In this document: positions 32,169 to 41,100 of the stretch, in pieces
Position numbering within the stretch: position 1 is the stretch's first letter
Layout: every line of letters begins with the position of its first letter
DNA from: CBDFGE01 sp965247055
GTDB taxonomy: Bacteria > Chloroflexota > Dehalococcoidia > Lucifugimonadales > JAGWBF01
DNA length: 64,000 nucleotides
Assembly: GCA_965247055.1 (NCBI GenBank)
Contig: CBDFGE010000005.1
Coordinates: forward strand, 62,001-126,000
Direction of reading: 5' to 3'
The notes under the pieces: generated by a model
Databases searched by the model: none
Told to the model about the DNA's origin: nothing
What the model saw: only the letters and a program-made list of their open reading frames with translations
Program-made: the position numbers and the translations under genes

Positions 32169-33725
32169 CTACCCTGCCCTCACCGCCTTTATCGTCCCCG
32201 GCAGGGCGGCAAGCACGTCCGTGGCCAGGGTGCCCGTGTCCCCCAGCTCCCGCCTCACCGCCTCGCCTGCCGCCCCATGGAGGTACACCCCGCAGCAAGC
32301 CGCCTCCTCCGGCGAAAGGCCCTGGGCCATCAGTCCTGCGATGATCCCAGTGAGCACGTCCCCGGTCCCCCCCGACGCCAGGCCTGGGTTGGCAAAGGGG
32401 CTCACCCGGCACATGCCCTCCGGGCTGGCAACGACGGTGTAAGCTCCCTTGAGCACGACGACGACCCCCCAACGGGCGGCCCACTCCAGGGCCACCTCAG
32501 TTCTGCGGGACTGAATGTCACGGGTGGACATGCCTGTGAGGGTCGACATCTCTCCCGGATGAGGAGTCACCACCGCTGGAGTCGTGAGCTCCCGCCACCA
32601 TCCATCGATCTCGGAGAGGTTGTTAAGGCCGTCGGCGTCGATGACTACCGGCAGGGCCGGTGCAGGCTTCGTGAGCAGAAGCCTCCGCAGGAAATCGACC
32701 AGCCCCGGGGACCGGGCAAAGCCGCAGCCTACCAGGAGGGAGCTAAAGCTGTGGAGGTGCTCGCGGATGATGTCGGCGCCCTGGGGGTGGAAAAGCCCCT
32801 CCTGGTCCCCGGGGAGGGGCAGGTGGATCACCTCGGTGAGCTTCGAGGCCACGATGGGGTAGATGCTCTGGGGTGAGGCGAGGGTCACCAGCCCGGAGCC
32901 TGCCCGGGCGGCCCCCTGAGAAGCCAGATAGGCGGCCCCCACGTAGCTGGGGGAGCCGGCGACCACCAGGGCGTGCCCGAAGGTGCCCTTGTGGGCGTCC
33001 AGAGGCCTCGGGGGCATCCGCTCCCTCACCCACCCACCGGTCAGCAGCTCCAGCTTGGTCTCCTGGGCTAGGTGGTCCGGTATGCCGATGTCCACAACCT
33101 CGAGCCTGCCGCGCCACTCTGCTCCCGGCAACTGAAAGTAGCCGGCCTTGGGGTAGCCGAAGGTGACCGTGACATCAGCCCGGGGGCACGCGGGGTCCAC
33201 CTGCCCCGTATCCGCGTCCATCCCGGTGGGAACGTCCAGGGCCACCACGGCCATCTCCGGGCGCCGGGCGCCGGCCTCCACCAGGCGGAGCATCACCTCC
33301 CTTACCCGGTCCTCGAGGGGCCGTACCCGGCCCGTCCCCAGGACTGCGTCTATCACCATGCGGCATCGGGCAACTTCGACGTCGAGGACTGCGAGGCCCT
33401 GGTCTTCGGAGCAGGAGATGGCCCGGACGCCCCTCTCCAACGCCAGCACAAGCTTGGGGTCTCCCTCCCGGCGCCCGAGCACCAGATAGGCCGTGACCGA
33501 GGCGCCCCACCGCTGCAGGTGGCGAGCCGCCACCAGCCCGTCGCCGCCGTTGTTGCCCGGCCCCACCAGCACCAGGACACGGGCGCCGGCTACCGTGCCA
33601 ACCGCCCTGGTAGCCTCCCGGGCCGCGGCGAGCCCGGCCCTCTCCATCAGGGTGTCGGCACTCACGCCTCCGGAGGCGCTGGCCTCCTCAAGTTGGCGCA
33701 TCTGCTCCACGGTCACTATCTTCAC
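32169..33725 (-). CDS. nnr: bifunctional NAD(P)H-hydrate epimerase/dehydratase
   Basis: The enzyme repairs hydrated NAD(P)H. Its N-terminal YjeF_N epimerase domain (about residues 1-215) has VLVGPGNNGGDGLVAARHL and the Asp of MVIDAVLGTG. Its C-terminal ADP- or ATP-dependent dehydratase domain (about 225-505) has KGTFGHALVVAGS, VVTPHPGEMSTLTG and the nucleotide-binding NPGLASGGTGDVLTG. Total length (518) is normal for the fused protein. Its start overlaps the acpS stop by 4 bases (ATGA-type), and it is the last gene of metF-acpS-nnr, a commonly seen pairing. Confidence 0.95.
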   Translation of the reverse strand: MKIVTVEQMRQLEEASASGGVSADTLMERAGLAAAREATRAVGTVAGARVLVLVGPGNNGGDGLVAARHLQRWGASVTAYLVLGRREGDPKLVLALERGVRAISCSEDQGLAVLDVEVARCRMVIDAVLGTGRVRPLEDRVREVMLRLVEAGARRPEMAVVALDVPTGMDADTGQVDPACPRADVTVTFGYPKAGYFQLPGAEWRGRLEVVDIGIPDHLAQETKLELLTGGWVRERMPPRPLDAHKGTFGHALVVAGSPSYVGAAYLASQGAARAGSGLVTLASPQSIYPIVASKLTEVIHLPLPGDQEGLFHPQGADIIREHLHSFSSLLVGCGFARSPGLVDFLRRLLLTKPAPALPVVIDADGLNNLSEIDGWWRELTTPAVVTPHPGEMSTLTGMSTRDIQSRRTEVALEWAARWGVVVVLKGAYTVVASPEGMCRVSPFANPGLASGGTGDVLTGIIAGLMAQGLSPEEAACCGVYLHGAAGEAVRRELGDTGTLATDVLAALPGTIKAVRAG

Positions 33726-34120
33726 CGCCGCGACCGGGCCTCACCGCCACTCGAGTTGGGAATGGTCCCCACAACGAACGCCACAGCATAGTCCCTGGAG
33801 TGTGACAGGCTCAGGGCCATCTCCTCCACTCCCAGCTTTTCGGCCCGAAGCAGGGCCCGTCCGTGGAGGCGGATGGAGGGCTCACCGCCCGCACCTCGCA
33901 CAACCTCTATATCCTTCCAGCCCACCCCCCTGAGCCCGGTGCCCAGCGCCTTCATCGCCGCCTCTTTGGCGGCGAAGCGGGCCGCCAGATTTGGGGGTCG
34001 CCCGCGACAGTAGGAGGCCTCTTCTTCGGTGTATACCCTGTTGAGGAAGCGCTGCCCCCAGCGCTCCAGCACCCTCCGGATACGCTCGATCTCAATTATG
34101 TCGACCCCGGTGGTCAGCAT
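33722..34120 (-). CDS. acpS: holo-[acyl-carrier-protein] synthase
   Basis: AcpS transfers 4'-phosphopantetheine from CoA to acyl carrier protein. The 132-residue protein has the Mg-binding GVDIIEIERI (Asp7) and the second motif RFAAKEAAMKALG (Glu about 53, Lys about 52), with a C-terminal LSLSHSRDYAVAFVV strand. The extra Ser/Gly/Arg-rich tail (about 12 residues) is not conserved. It follows metF by 10 bases and overlaps nnr, so it is clearly co-translated. Confidence 0.95.
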   Translation of the reverse strand: MLTTGVDIIEIERIRRVLERWGQRFLNRVYTEEEASYCRGRPPNLAARFAAKEAAMKALGTGLRGVGWKDIEVVRGAGGEPSIRLHGRALLRAEKLGVEEMALSLSHSRDYAVAFVVGTIPNSSGGEARSRR

Positions 34121-34130
34121 GGCACCAGGC

Positions 34131-35003
34131 CTAACCCCGCACGGGGTTCAGGCTGTCCAGTATCCTGGAAACGGAATAGTTCCTGTTGAGAGTGTAGAAA
34201 TGGACCCCCGCTACCCCGCTCCGCCACAGCTCCTCTACCTGACGCGTGGCGTACTCCACTCCGATCTCCCGCACGGCGTCGTCATCCTCTGCATACCGGT
34301 CCAGTAACTCCCCCAGTCCGGAGGGAATCTTCGCACCGCAGAGCGCGGTAAACCTCCTGATCTGGGGTGTGCTCAGGATAGGCAGAACGCCCGCAATGAC
34401 CGGTACTTTGATCTCCCACCGCTCCACCCGTTCCATGAACTGGAAGAAGTCCCTGTTATCGTAGAAGAGCTGGCTAACGAGGAACTGAGCGCCAGCCTCG
34501 ACCTTCGCCTTCAAGTAGGTCATATCGGTCTTCAGGTCGATGGAGTCCAGGTGTTTCTCCGGGAAGCAGGCCCCCCCTACGCCGAAGTCGAACCTCTCAC
34601 GGACATGGGCGATCAGCTCAGAAGCGTAACGAAAACCGCCTTCCGCGGGCACGAACTTGTCCTCTCCCTTGGGTGGGTCGCCCCGAAGCGCCAGGACATT
34701 CTCGATGCCTTCCGCATCCAGCCGCAGCAGCACTTCGTGGACTTCCTCCCTGGTCTGGGCCACACAGGTCACGTGGCACATCACCTCCAGTTCGACCTGT
34801 CTCTTGATACGCGTTACAATGCCTACTGTCGTATCCCGGGTACCGCCCCCTGCCCCGTAGGTCACCGAGACGTAGTCCGGTTGGTAGGCCTTCAACCGCT
34901 CGATAGTCCCGAAGAGGGACTCCACCCCCTGGTCCGTCCTGGGTGGGAAGAACTCAAAGGATATCGTCCGCCTGCCCGAGTGTAATATATCTGGGATTTT
35001 CAC
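34131..35003 (-). CDS. metF: methylenetetrahydrofolate reductase
   Basis: MetF reduces 5,10-methylene-THF to 5-methyl-THF with FAD and supplies methionine synthesis and C1 pathways. The 290-residue TIM-barrel protein has ISFEFFPPRTDQG, VSVTYGAGGGTRD, ALRGDPPKG and FLVSQLFYDN, all family signatures. The start is a GTG at 35003; a sigma-70 promoter (TTGGAA-18-TATAAT) lies at 35036-35065. It is divergent from folD, whose product supplies its substrate, so the divergent arrangement groups C1-folate metabolism. Confidence 0.95.
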   Translation of the reverse strand: MKIPDILHSGRRTISFEFFPPRTDQGVESLFGTIERLKAYQPDYVSVTYGAGGGTRDTTVGIVTRIKRQVELEVMCHVTCVAQTREEVHEVLLRLDAEGIENVLALRGDPPKGEDKFVPAEGGFRYASELIAHVRERFDFGVGGACFPEKHLDSIDLKTDMTYLKAKVEAGAQFLVSQLFYDNRDFFQFMERVERWEIKVPVIAGVLPILSTPQIRRFTALCGAKIPSGLGELLDRYAEDDDAVREIGVEYATRQVEELWRSGVAGVHFYTLNRNYSVSRILDSLNPVRG

Positions 35004-35035
35004 CTGGACGGTGCTTCCACGGAAAACGTTACGGT

Positions 35036-35065
35036 ATTATAGCCAGTCGCTCTACGCTTTTCCAA
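35036..35065 (-). promoter_or_regulatory. sigma-70 promoter of the metF-acpS-nnr operon
   Basis: TTGGAA, 18 bases, TATAAT on the minus strand, about 30 bases upstream of the metF start. Confidence 0.65.
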
Positions 35066-35148
35066 GGGCAACGCCACACCTTCTTTCTCCGCCTCGCTGC
35101 GGCTATGCTATCATAACTGGGCGACATTATCGCTACGGACCGGAGGAC

Positions 35149-36036
35149 ATGGCCAAGATACTGGACGGCACGGCAACCTCGAAGGAGATTCGCGCTGAGG
35201 TGGCCGCCGGCGTGGCGGAGATGACGGAGAAGCACGGGGTAACTCCAGGCCTTGCCGCCGTGCTGGTGGGGGACGACCCGGCATCGGCGATCTACGTACG
35301 CAACAAGGGGCGTGCCTGCCGGGAGGTGGGCATACACAGCGAGACCTTCCACCTGCCCGGCAGCGCCTCCCGGGCGAAGCTGCTGGAGCTGATAGACAGG
35401 ATCAATGGCGACCCCCAGTTTCACGGCATTCTGGTGCAGCTTCCTCTGCCCCCTCACATAGACGAGGGGCGGATCCTGATGGGTATATCCCCCCAGAAGG
35501 ATGTCGATGCCATACACCCCCTCAGCATCGGCAAGCTGGCCCAGGGGAATGCCGACTTCGTACCATGCACTCCGGGGGGTGTGCAGCAGCTCCTCCTGCG
35601 CAACGGCTACGACCTCGCCGGTAGGCACGTGGTCATATGCGGACGGAGCAATATCGTGGGCAAGCCCCTGGCATCGCTGCTGATGCAAAAAAGGGCGGGC
35701 GCCAACGCCACGGTGACGGTCTGTCATACGGGCACCCTCGACCTGGGGAGGATCACGAGGGAGGCCGACATTCTGGTGGCCGCCATGGGGAGGCCCAGGG
35801 CCATCACCGCAGACATGGTGAAGCACGGCGCCGTGGTGGTGGACGTGGGCATAAACCGGGTGCCCGACTCCACCCGCAAGACAGGCTACCGCCTGGAGGG
35901 TGACGTGGACTTCCAGGGAGTTGAGGCAGTCGCGGAGGCAATCAGCCCCGTGCCGGGGGGCGTCGGTCCCATGACCATAGCCCTCCTCATGGTCAACACC
36001 CTTACCGCTGCCCGGGTCAGCATCCACGGCAGATGA
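35149..36036 (+). CDS. folD: bifunctional methylene-THF dehydrogenase/cyclohydrolase
   Basis: FolD interconverts 5,10-methylene-THF, methenyl-THF and 10-formyl-THF. The 295-residue protein has YVRNKGRACREVGI (catalytic Lys), ILVQLPLPPHI, DVDAIHPLSIGKLAQG, the NADP-binding CGRSNIVGKPLASLL and the terminal PVPGGVGPMTIALLM. The ATG at 35149 follows CGGAGG at 3 bases; the 46 upstream codons in the longest frame are excluded because the divergent metF promoter lies within them. queA follows after 100 bases. Confidence 0.95.
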   Translation: MAKILDGTATSKEIRAEVAAGVAEMTEKHGVTPGLAAVLVGDDPASAIYVRNKGRACREVGIHSETFHLPGSASRAKLLELIDRINGDPQFHGILVQLPLPPHIDEGRILMGISPQKDVDAIHPLSIGKLAQGNADFVPCTPGGVQQLLLRNGYDLAGRHVVICGRSNIVGKPLASLLMQKRAGANATVTVCHTGTLDLGRITREADILVAAMGRPRAITADMVKHGAVVVDVGINRVPDSTRKTGYRLEGDVDFQGVEAVAEAISPVPGGVGPMTIALLMVNTLTAARVSIHGR

Positions 36037-36136
36037 CCACGCAACCCGCTCCGGGGACTTCGCGCAGGGCCGTTGGGCCAGGCGATACAGCAGACCTCGC
36101 ACACCTCTCCAGGGGCTGAGGCCCCGGCCTGAGTCC

Positions 36137-37174
36137 ATGCGAACCAGCGACTTCGACTACGACCTGCCCGCTCGCCTCATAGCCCAGACCCCCGTGGAGC
36201 CACGGGACTCGTCGCGCCTGCTGGTGCTCCACCGAGACACCGGCCTGCGGGACCACCGGCGTTTCTACGAGCTGCCGGAGTACATGCGCCCCGGGGACGT
36301 GCTGGTGTTTAACGACACCCGAGTCATCCCCGCCAGGCTTTACGGGAGGCGGGAGGACACCGGGGGGAGGGTGGAGCTTCTGCTGCTGTCGCGGCTCCAA
36401 CCGGGGGTGTGGAAGGCAGTGGGAAGGCCGGGGCGGCGTCTCAGGCCGGACACCCGGGTGCGCATAGAGGGGCGACCCGGCGGCGAGCTGCTGGCGGAGG
36501 TGCTGGAAGCGTCCCAGGACGGCGTCAGGACCGTGTCCCTCTCCTCCGAGGAGGGCATCGAGGCAGCGGGCCAGCTAGCCCTTCCCCCCTACATCCACAC
36601 ACCCCTCCGCGATCCGGAGCGGTACCAGACGGTCTACTCCCGGGTCCCGGGGAGCGTGGCCGCCCCCACCGCTGGACTCCACTTTACCCCAATGCTCCTG
36701 GAGGCGCTGAAGGCCAGGGGAGTGGCCCAGGTATACGCGACCCTCCACGTGGGGCTGGATACCTTCCGTCCCCTTCGCGGGGATGACCCACAGGAGCACA
36801 CCATCCACGGCGAATATTTCGAGCTTGGCGAGGATGCGGCCGCCCTGTTAAACGCCGCCCGCGCGGAAGGGCGCAGGATCGTCGCCGTGGGCACCACGTC
36901 GGTCCGGCTTCTGGAGCAGGCCGCCCTCTCCGCGGAAGCGAAGGGCTCGCCCCACCTCATCCCCGCCTCGGGGTGGGCCGGCCTGTACATCCTGCCGGGC
37001 CACCCCTTCCGGGTGGTGGACGCCATGATAACCAACTTCCATCTCCCCCGAACAACGCTGCTGATGCTGGTGAGCGCTTTTGTCGGTCGGGAGCGGGTCC
37101 TGGACGCCTACCGGGAGGCCATCGCCGGGGAGTACCGGTTCTACTCCTTCGGAGATAGTATGATGATCATGTAA
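36137..37174 (+). CDS. queA: tRNA queuosine S-adenosylmethionine ribosyltransferase-isomerase
   Basis: QueA transfers and isomerises the ribosyl group of SAM onto preQ1-modified tRNA to make epoxyqueuosine. The 345-residue protein shows the family signatures DFDYDLPARLIAQTP near the N-terminus, VFNDTRVIPARLYG, SVAAPTAGLHFT, ATLHVGLDTFRPL, HGEYFEL and TNFHLPRTTLLMLVSAF. Length is standard. It is downstream of folD on the same strand. The epoxyqueuosine reductase (QueG), whose corrinoid domain resembles the protein at 15859-17154, is not otherwise seen in the window. Confidence 0.95.
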   Translation: MRTSDFDYDLPARLIAQTPVEPRDSSRLLVLHRDTGLRDHRRFYELPEYMRPGDVLVFNDTRVIPARLYGRREDTGGRVELLLLSRLQPGVWKAVGRPGRRLRPDTRVRIEGRPGGELLAEVLEASQDGVRTVSLSSEEGIEAAGQLALPPYIHTPLRDPERYQTVYSRVPGSVAAPTAGLHFTPMLLEALKARGVAQVYATLHVGLDTFRPLRGDDPQEHTIHGEYFELGEDAAALLNAARAEGRRIVAVGTTSVRLLEQAALSAEAKGSPHLIPASGWAGLYILPGHPFRVVDAMITNFHLPRTTLLMLVSAFVGRERVLDAYREAIAGEYRFYSFGDSMMIM

Positions 37175-37237
37175 GTGGGTCTAATCCCAAGCTGCTACAC
37201 AGATAGCCATATCCCAAGTCCGATAAGAGGTCGAGAC

Positions 37238-37999
37238 ATGTCCACCTACATTTTCAATGGCAGAATACTACCAGAACGCGTTGCTGCTAATTTGCAGCCT
37301 CCTCAAAAGCTCAGGGTTCTAGTTCCAGGTACGACTACAGAATTTGATGTGACCCTTTCTATCGTTGCATCTCAAGTTGCTGTTATCGTCGATAGCGCCT
37401 CCACGATAGACATTGGCACCATGAAGAACCAGGTCGAACGGGTTGTCAGGCTCGTCGTCGATGCGCTCGGATATCTGGAGGGCTGCGGCTATGACGCCGA
37501 GATCACGTCCGTTGTTCTACCAGTAGGTGAGCATATTGTATTTGGGGTTGAATCACCCTCACTGCTACGATCCAAGTCTGAGCGCCCAGTCGGAATGTCC
37601 GACCTCTGGAGAGTGCTTACCTCTGACCCACGCTCCAGCCCACTTCAACGAGCTCTGGCAGACCTGAGAGAGTCTATTAGGACACCTCACGATACCAGCT
37701 TCTTTTGCTTCCGTGCAGTAGAATCTCCGCGCCAAAGCTTCGTTGATCCTGCAGATAAAGACAGTAATCCCTCGTGGCAACGACTGCGCGATGCGTTACA
37801 CATAGATCGGTCTTGGCTCGATCCGCTTACCCAGTTTAGCAAGCCCATTAGACATGGCGCCTTTCATTTTGTCTCAAGCCAAGAGCGTGAGGTAGCGATG
37901 CACCTTGCCTGGAAGGTAGTTGACAGGTTCGTTGAATATGCCCGCCTGGGATTCACGCCATTGCCTGCTTCGGACTTCGAGGTTCTAAAGCACAACTAA
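37238..37999 (+). CDS. low-GC protein of unknown function with a HEPN-like C-terminus
   Basis: The 253-residue protein has GC content visibly lower (near 50%) than its neighbours, which suggests recent transfer. The N-terminal part is mixed alpha/beta. The C-terminal third is helical and holds SFFCFRAVES and then KPIRHGAFHF, giving an R-x4-H arrangement (Arg205, His210) as in HEPN ribonucleases, followed by a long helix (REVAMHLAWKVVDRFVEY). HEPN membership is inference. ATG chosen behind GAGGT; 21 upstream codons in the longest frame are unlikely. It sits between queA and lhr. Confidence 0.65.
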   Translation: MSTYIFNGRILPERVAANLQPPQKLRVLVPGTTTEFDVTLSIVASQVAVIVDSASTIDIGTMKNQVERVVRLVVDALGYLEGCGYDAEITSVVLPVGEHIVFGVESPSLLRSKSERPVGMSDLWRVLTSDPRSSPLQRALADLRESIRTPHDTSFFCFRAVESPRQSFVDPADKDSNPSWQRLRDALHIDRSWLDPLTQFSKPIRHGAFHFVSSQEREVAMHLAWKVVDRFVEYARLGFTPLPASDFEVLKHN

Positions 38000-38126
38000 C
38001 ACCCGTTTGAACCCATCACGTTCTCGTGTCAAGTCCCAGGACCGCCAACGCCATGCCGCTTCTCCCCGCCCCGCTAGGGCCTGCCGAAGTCGGCGGCCCA
38101 CCCGCGCCATGTGCTAAACTTGGTAC

Positions 38127-41100
38127 ATGCCCCTCTCAGCCTTCCATCCGGTGATCCAGGCCTGGTTTCGTAGCCGGTTCCAGGGACCCACCGAGGCCCA
38201 GGCCATGGGATGGCCGGCCATCTCCCAGGGCCGGCACACCCTGATTGCAGCGCCCACGGGGTCTGGCAAGACCCTGGCGGCCTTCCTCACCTGCATCGAC
38301 GATCTGGTGCGCATGGGACTGGAGGAGGAGCTGCCGGACGCCACCCAGGTGGTGTATGTCTCTCCCCTGAAGGCCCTATCCAACGACATCCAGAAGAACC
38401 TGGCAACCCCCTTGAAGGAGATCGCCGCGCTGGCCGGGGAGCTGGGCACTCCACTACCCGAAGTACGCACCGCCGTCCGTACCGGTGACACCAAGGCGTC
38501 GGAGCGCCGGAGAATGGCAAAGCAGCCGCCCCACATCCTCATCACCACCCCAGAGTCGCTCTACATACTGCTCACCTCCAGGAGCGGCCGGGAAGGACTG
38601 AAGTGTGTCAGGACCCTGATCCTTGACGAGATACACGCCGTCGCCGACGACAAGCGGGGCTCCCACCTCTCCCTTTCGGTGGAGAGGCTCTGCGCGCTGG
38701 CCGAGGGACCCATTACCCGAATCGGCCTGTCGGCCACCCAGCGGCCCATCGAGGAGATGGCCCGTTTCCTGGTGGGGAGCGGCAACATAGGCCCCGACGG
38801 CGTGCCCGCCTGCACCATCGTGGACGCCGGCCACGCCCGCACCATCGACCTGGAGCTCAGGCTTCCCCAGCGGGAGCTAGGACCTATCGCCACCCACGAG
38901 ATATGGGGAGAGACCCTGGACTCCATCGCCGCTCTGGTCCGTTCCCACGGCACGACCCTCGTCTTCGTGAACACCAGGAGACTGGTGGAGCGGGTCGCCC
39001 ATCAGCTCTCGGAGCGCCTGGGGGAGGAGACGGTGGCCGCCCATCACGGGAGCCTGTCCCGCACTATACGGCTGGCCGCCGAGGAGAGGCTCAAAAAAGG
39101 GGAAGTCAAAGTCTGTGTGGCCACGGCCTCCCTTGAGCTGGGCATTGACGTCGGGGTTGTAGACCTGGTCTGCCAGGTAGGCTCTCCCCGCTCTATAGGC
39201 CTGCTCCTTCAGCGGATAGGCCGCTCCGGCCACACCCTCGGGGGCACTCCCAAGGGCCGCCTCTTTCCCCTGACCCGGGACGAGCTGGTCGAGTGCGCCG
39301 CCCTGTCCCAGGCTATCCGGCACGGCAACCTGGACAGCATGAGCATCCCTCTCTGGCCCCTGGATGTCCTGGCCCAGCAGATGGTGGCCGCCTGTGCCGT
39401 CGAGGAGTGGGGGGAAGATGACCTCTACGAGCTTTGCCGGAGGAGCTATCCCTATAGAGAACTACCCAGGGAGAAGTTCGACCAGGTGGTCGAGGTGCTC
39501 TCTCAGGGCTTTGCTCCCAGGCAGGGGCGAGGCGGCTCCCGCCTTCACCGGGACGGGATCAACCGGCGGCTCAAGGGCCGGAGAGGGGCCGGCATAGCCG
39601 CACTGACCAGCGGCGGCGCTATTCCCGACACCGCGGACTACGACGTCGTCGCCGACCCCGAGGGCACTTTTGTGGGCACCGTCAACGAGGACTTCGCCAT
39701 CGAGAGTATGGCCGGAGACGTATTCCTGCTGGGCAACACCCCGTGGAAAATCCGGCGGGTGGAGAGCGGCCGTGTCCGCGTCGAAGACGCCCAAGGCCAG
39801 TCGCCCACCATCCCCTTCTGGCTGGGGGAGGCCCCCGGCAGGACCCGGGAGCTCTCCCAAGAGGTCACCGACCTCAGAGACGGAATAGACCAGCGCCTCG
39901 CCGCTCCACGGGAAGCCGAGAAGTGGGCCAGGCTGGAGGCCGGCCTCTCCCTGGAGGCGGCCCAGCAGCTCGTGGCCTACGTCGAGGAAGGGAAGCGGGT
40001 GCTGGGAATGGTGCCTACCGGTCGAAGGGTGGTCGCGGAGCGGTTCTTCGACGAGAGCGGTGGTATGCAGGTGGTCATCCATGCCCCCTTCGGCTCGCGT
40101 ATCAATCGGGCGTGGGGGCTGGCCCTGCGCAAGCGGATCTGCCGCACCTTCGACCTGGAGCTCCAGGCCTCCGCCACCGACGACGGGATCAATTTCTCCC
40201 TGGGGCCCACGCTCTCCTTCCCACTAACCGACGTGTTCACCAACATCTCCTCGCGGGACGCGGAGCCGGTGCTCACCCAGGCCGTGCTCCAGGCGCCCAT
40301 ATTCGGGACCCGGTGGCGGTGGGACGCCACCCGCGCGCTGGCGCTGCTGCGCTTCTCCGGGGGCAGAAAGGTGCCGGTGCCCCTACAGCGGATGCGCTCC
40401 GATGATCTGCTGGCCGCCGTCTTCCCCGCCCAGGTCGCGTGCCAGGACAACGCCCTCCCGGGGAATATCGATCCTCCCGACCATCCCCTTGTTTTCGAGA
40501 CCTTGCGGGACTGCCTTACCGAGGCCATGGATATCGAAGGCCTCAAGGGAGTCCTGTCCGGCATCGAGAGTGGAGCCATAGAGGTTTACGCTCGGGACAC
40601 CGTCCAGCCGTCGGTCTTCGCCCACCAGATACTCAACGCCATGCCCTACGCCTTCCTGGACGACGCCCCACTGGAAGAGCGGCGCGCCCGGGCGGTCTCA
40701 CTGAGGCGGGCGCTCCCCGAAGATGCGCGGGACCTCGGGGCCCTGGACCCCAGCGCCATTCTGGAGGAGTTCAGGAACGCCTGGCCCTCCATCAGGGACG
40801 CCTCGGAGCTCCACGACGCGCTGCTCGTCCTGGGCCTCATCCCAGAGTCAGAGGCCCTGAATCCCCAGAGGGGGACGTTGCAGGAGGAGATGCTTGGGTG
40901 GTTCAGCCAGCTCGTGGAGGCCCGTCGGGCCTTCCGCCTGCTGCGGGTGGACGGCGGCCCCGCCTGGGTCGCCGCCGAGGGCAGCAGCGCAGCCCTGGCT
41001 GCCTACCCAGATGCCCGGGCGGAACCGGCGCCGGCTGCCGGCGCACCGGCGCCCGGCCCGGCGCCGGAAGAGGCCATCCTGGCCCTGGTCCGGGGCTGGG

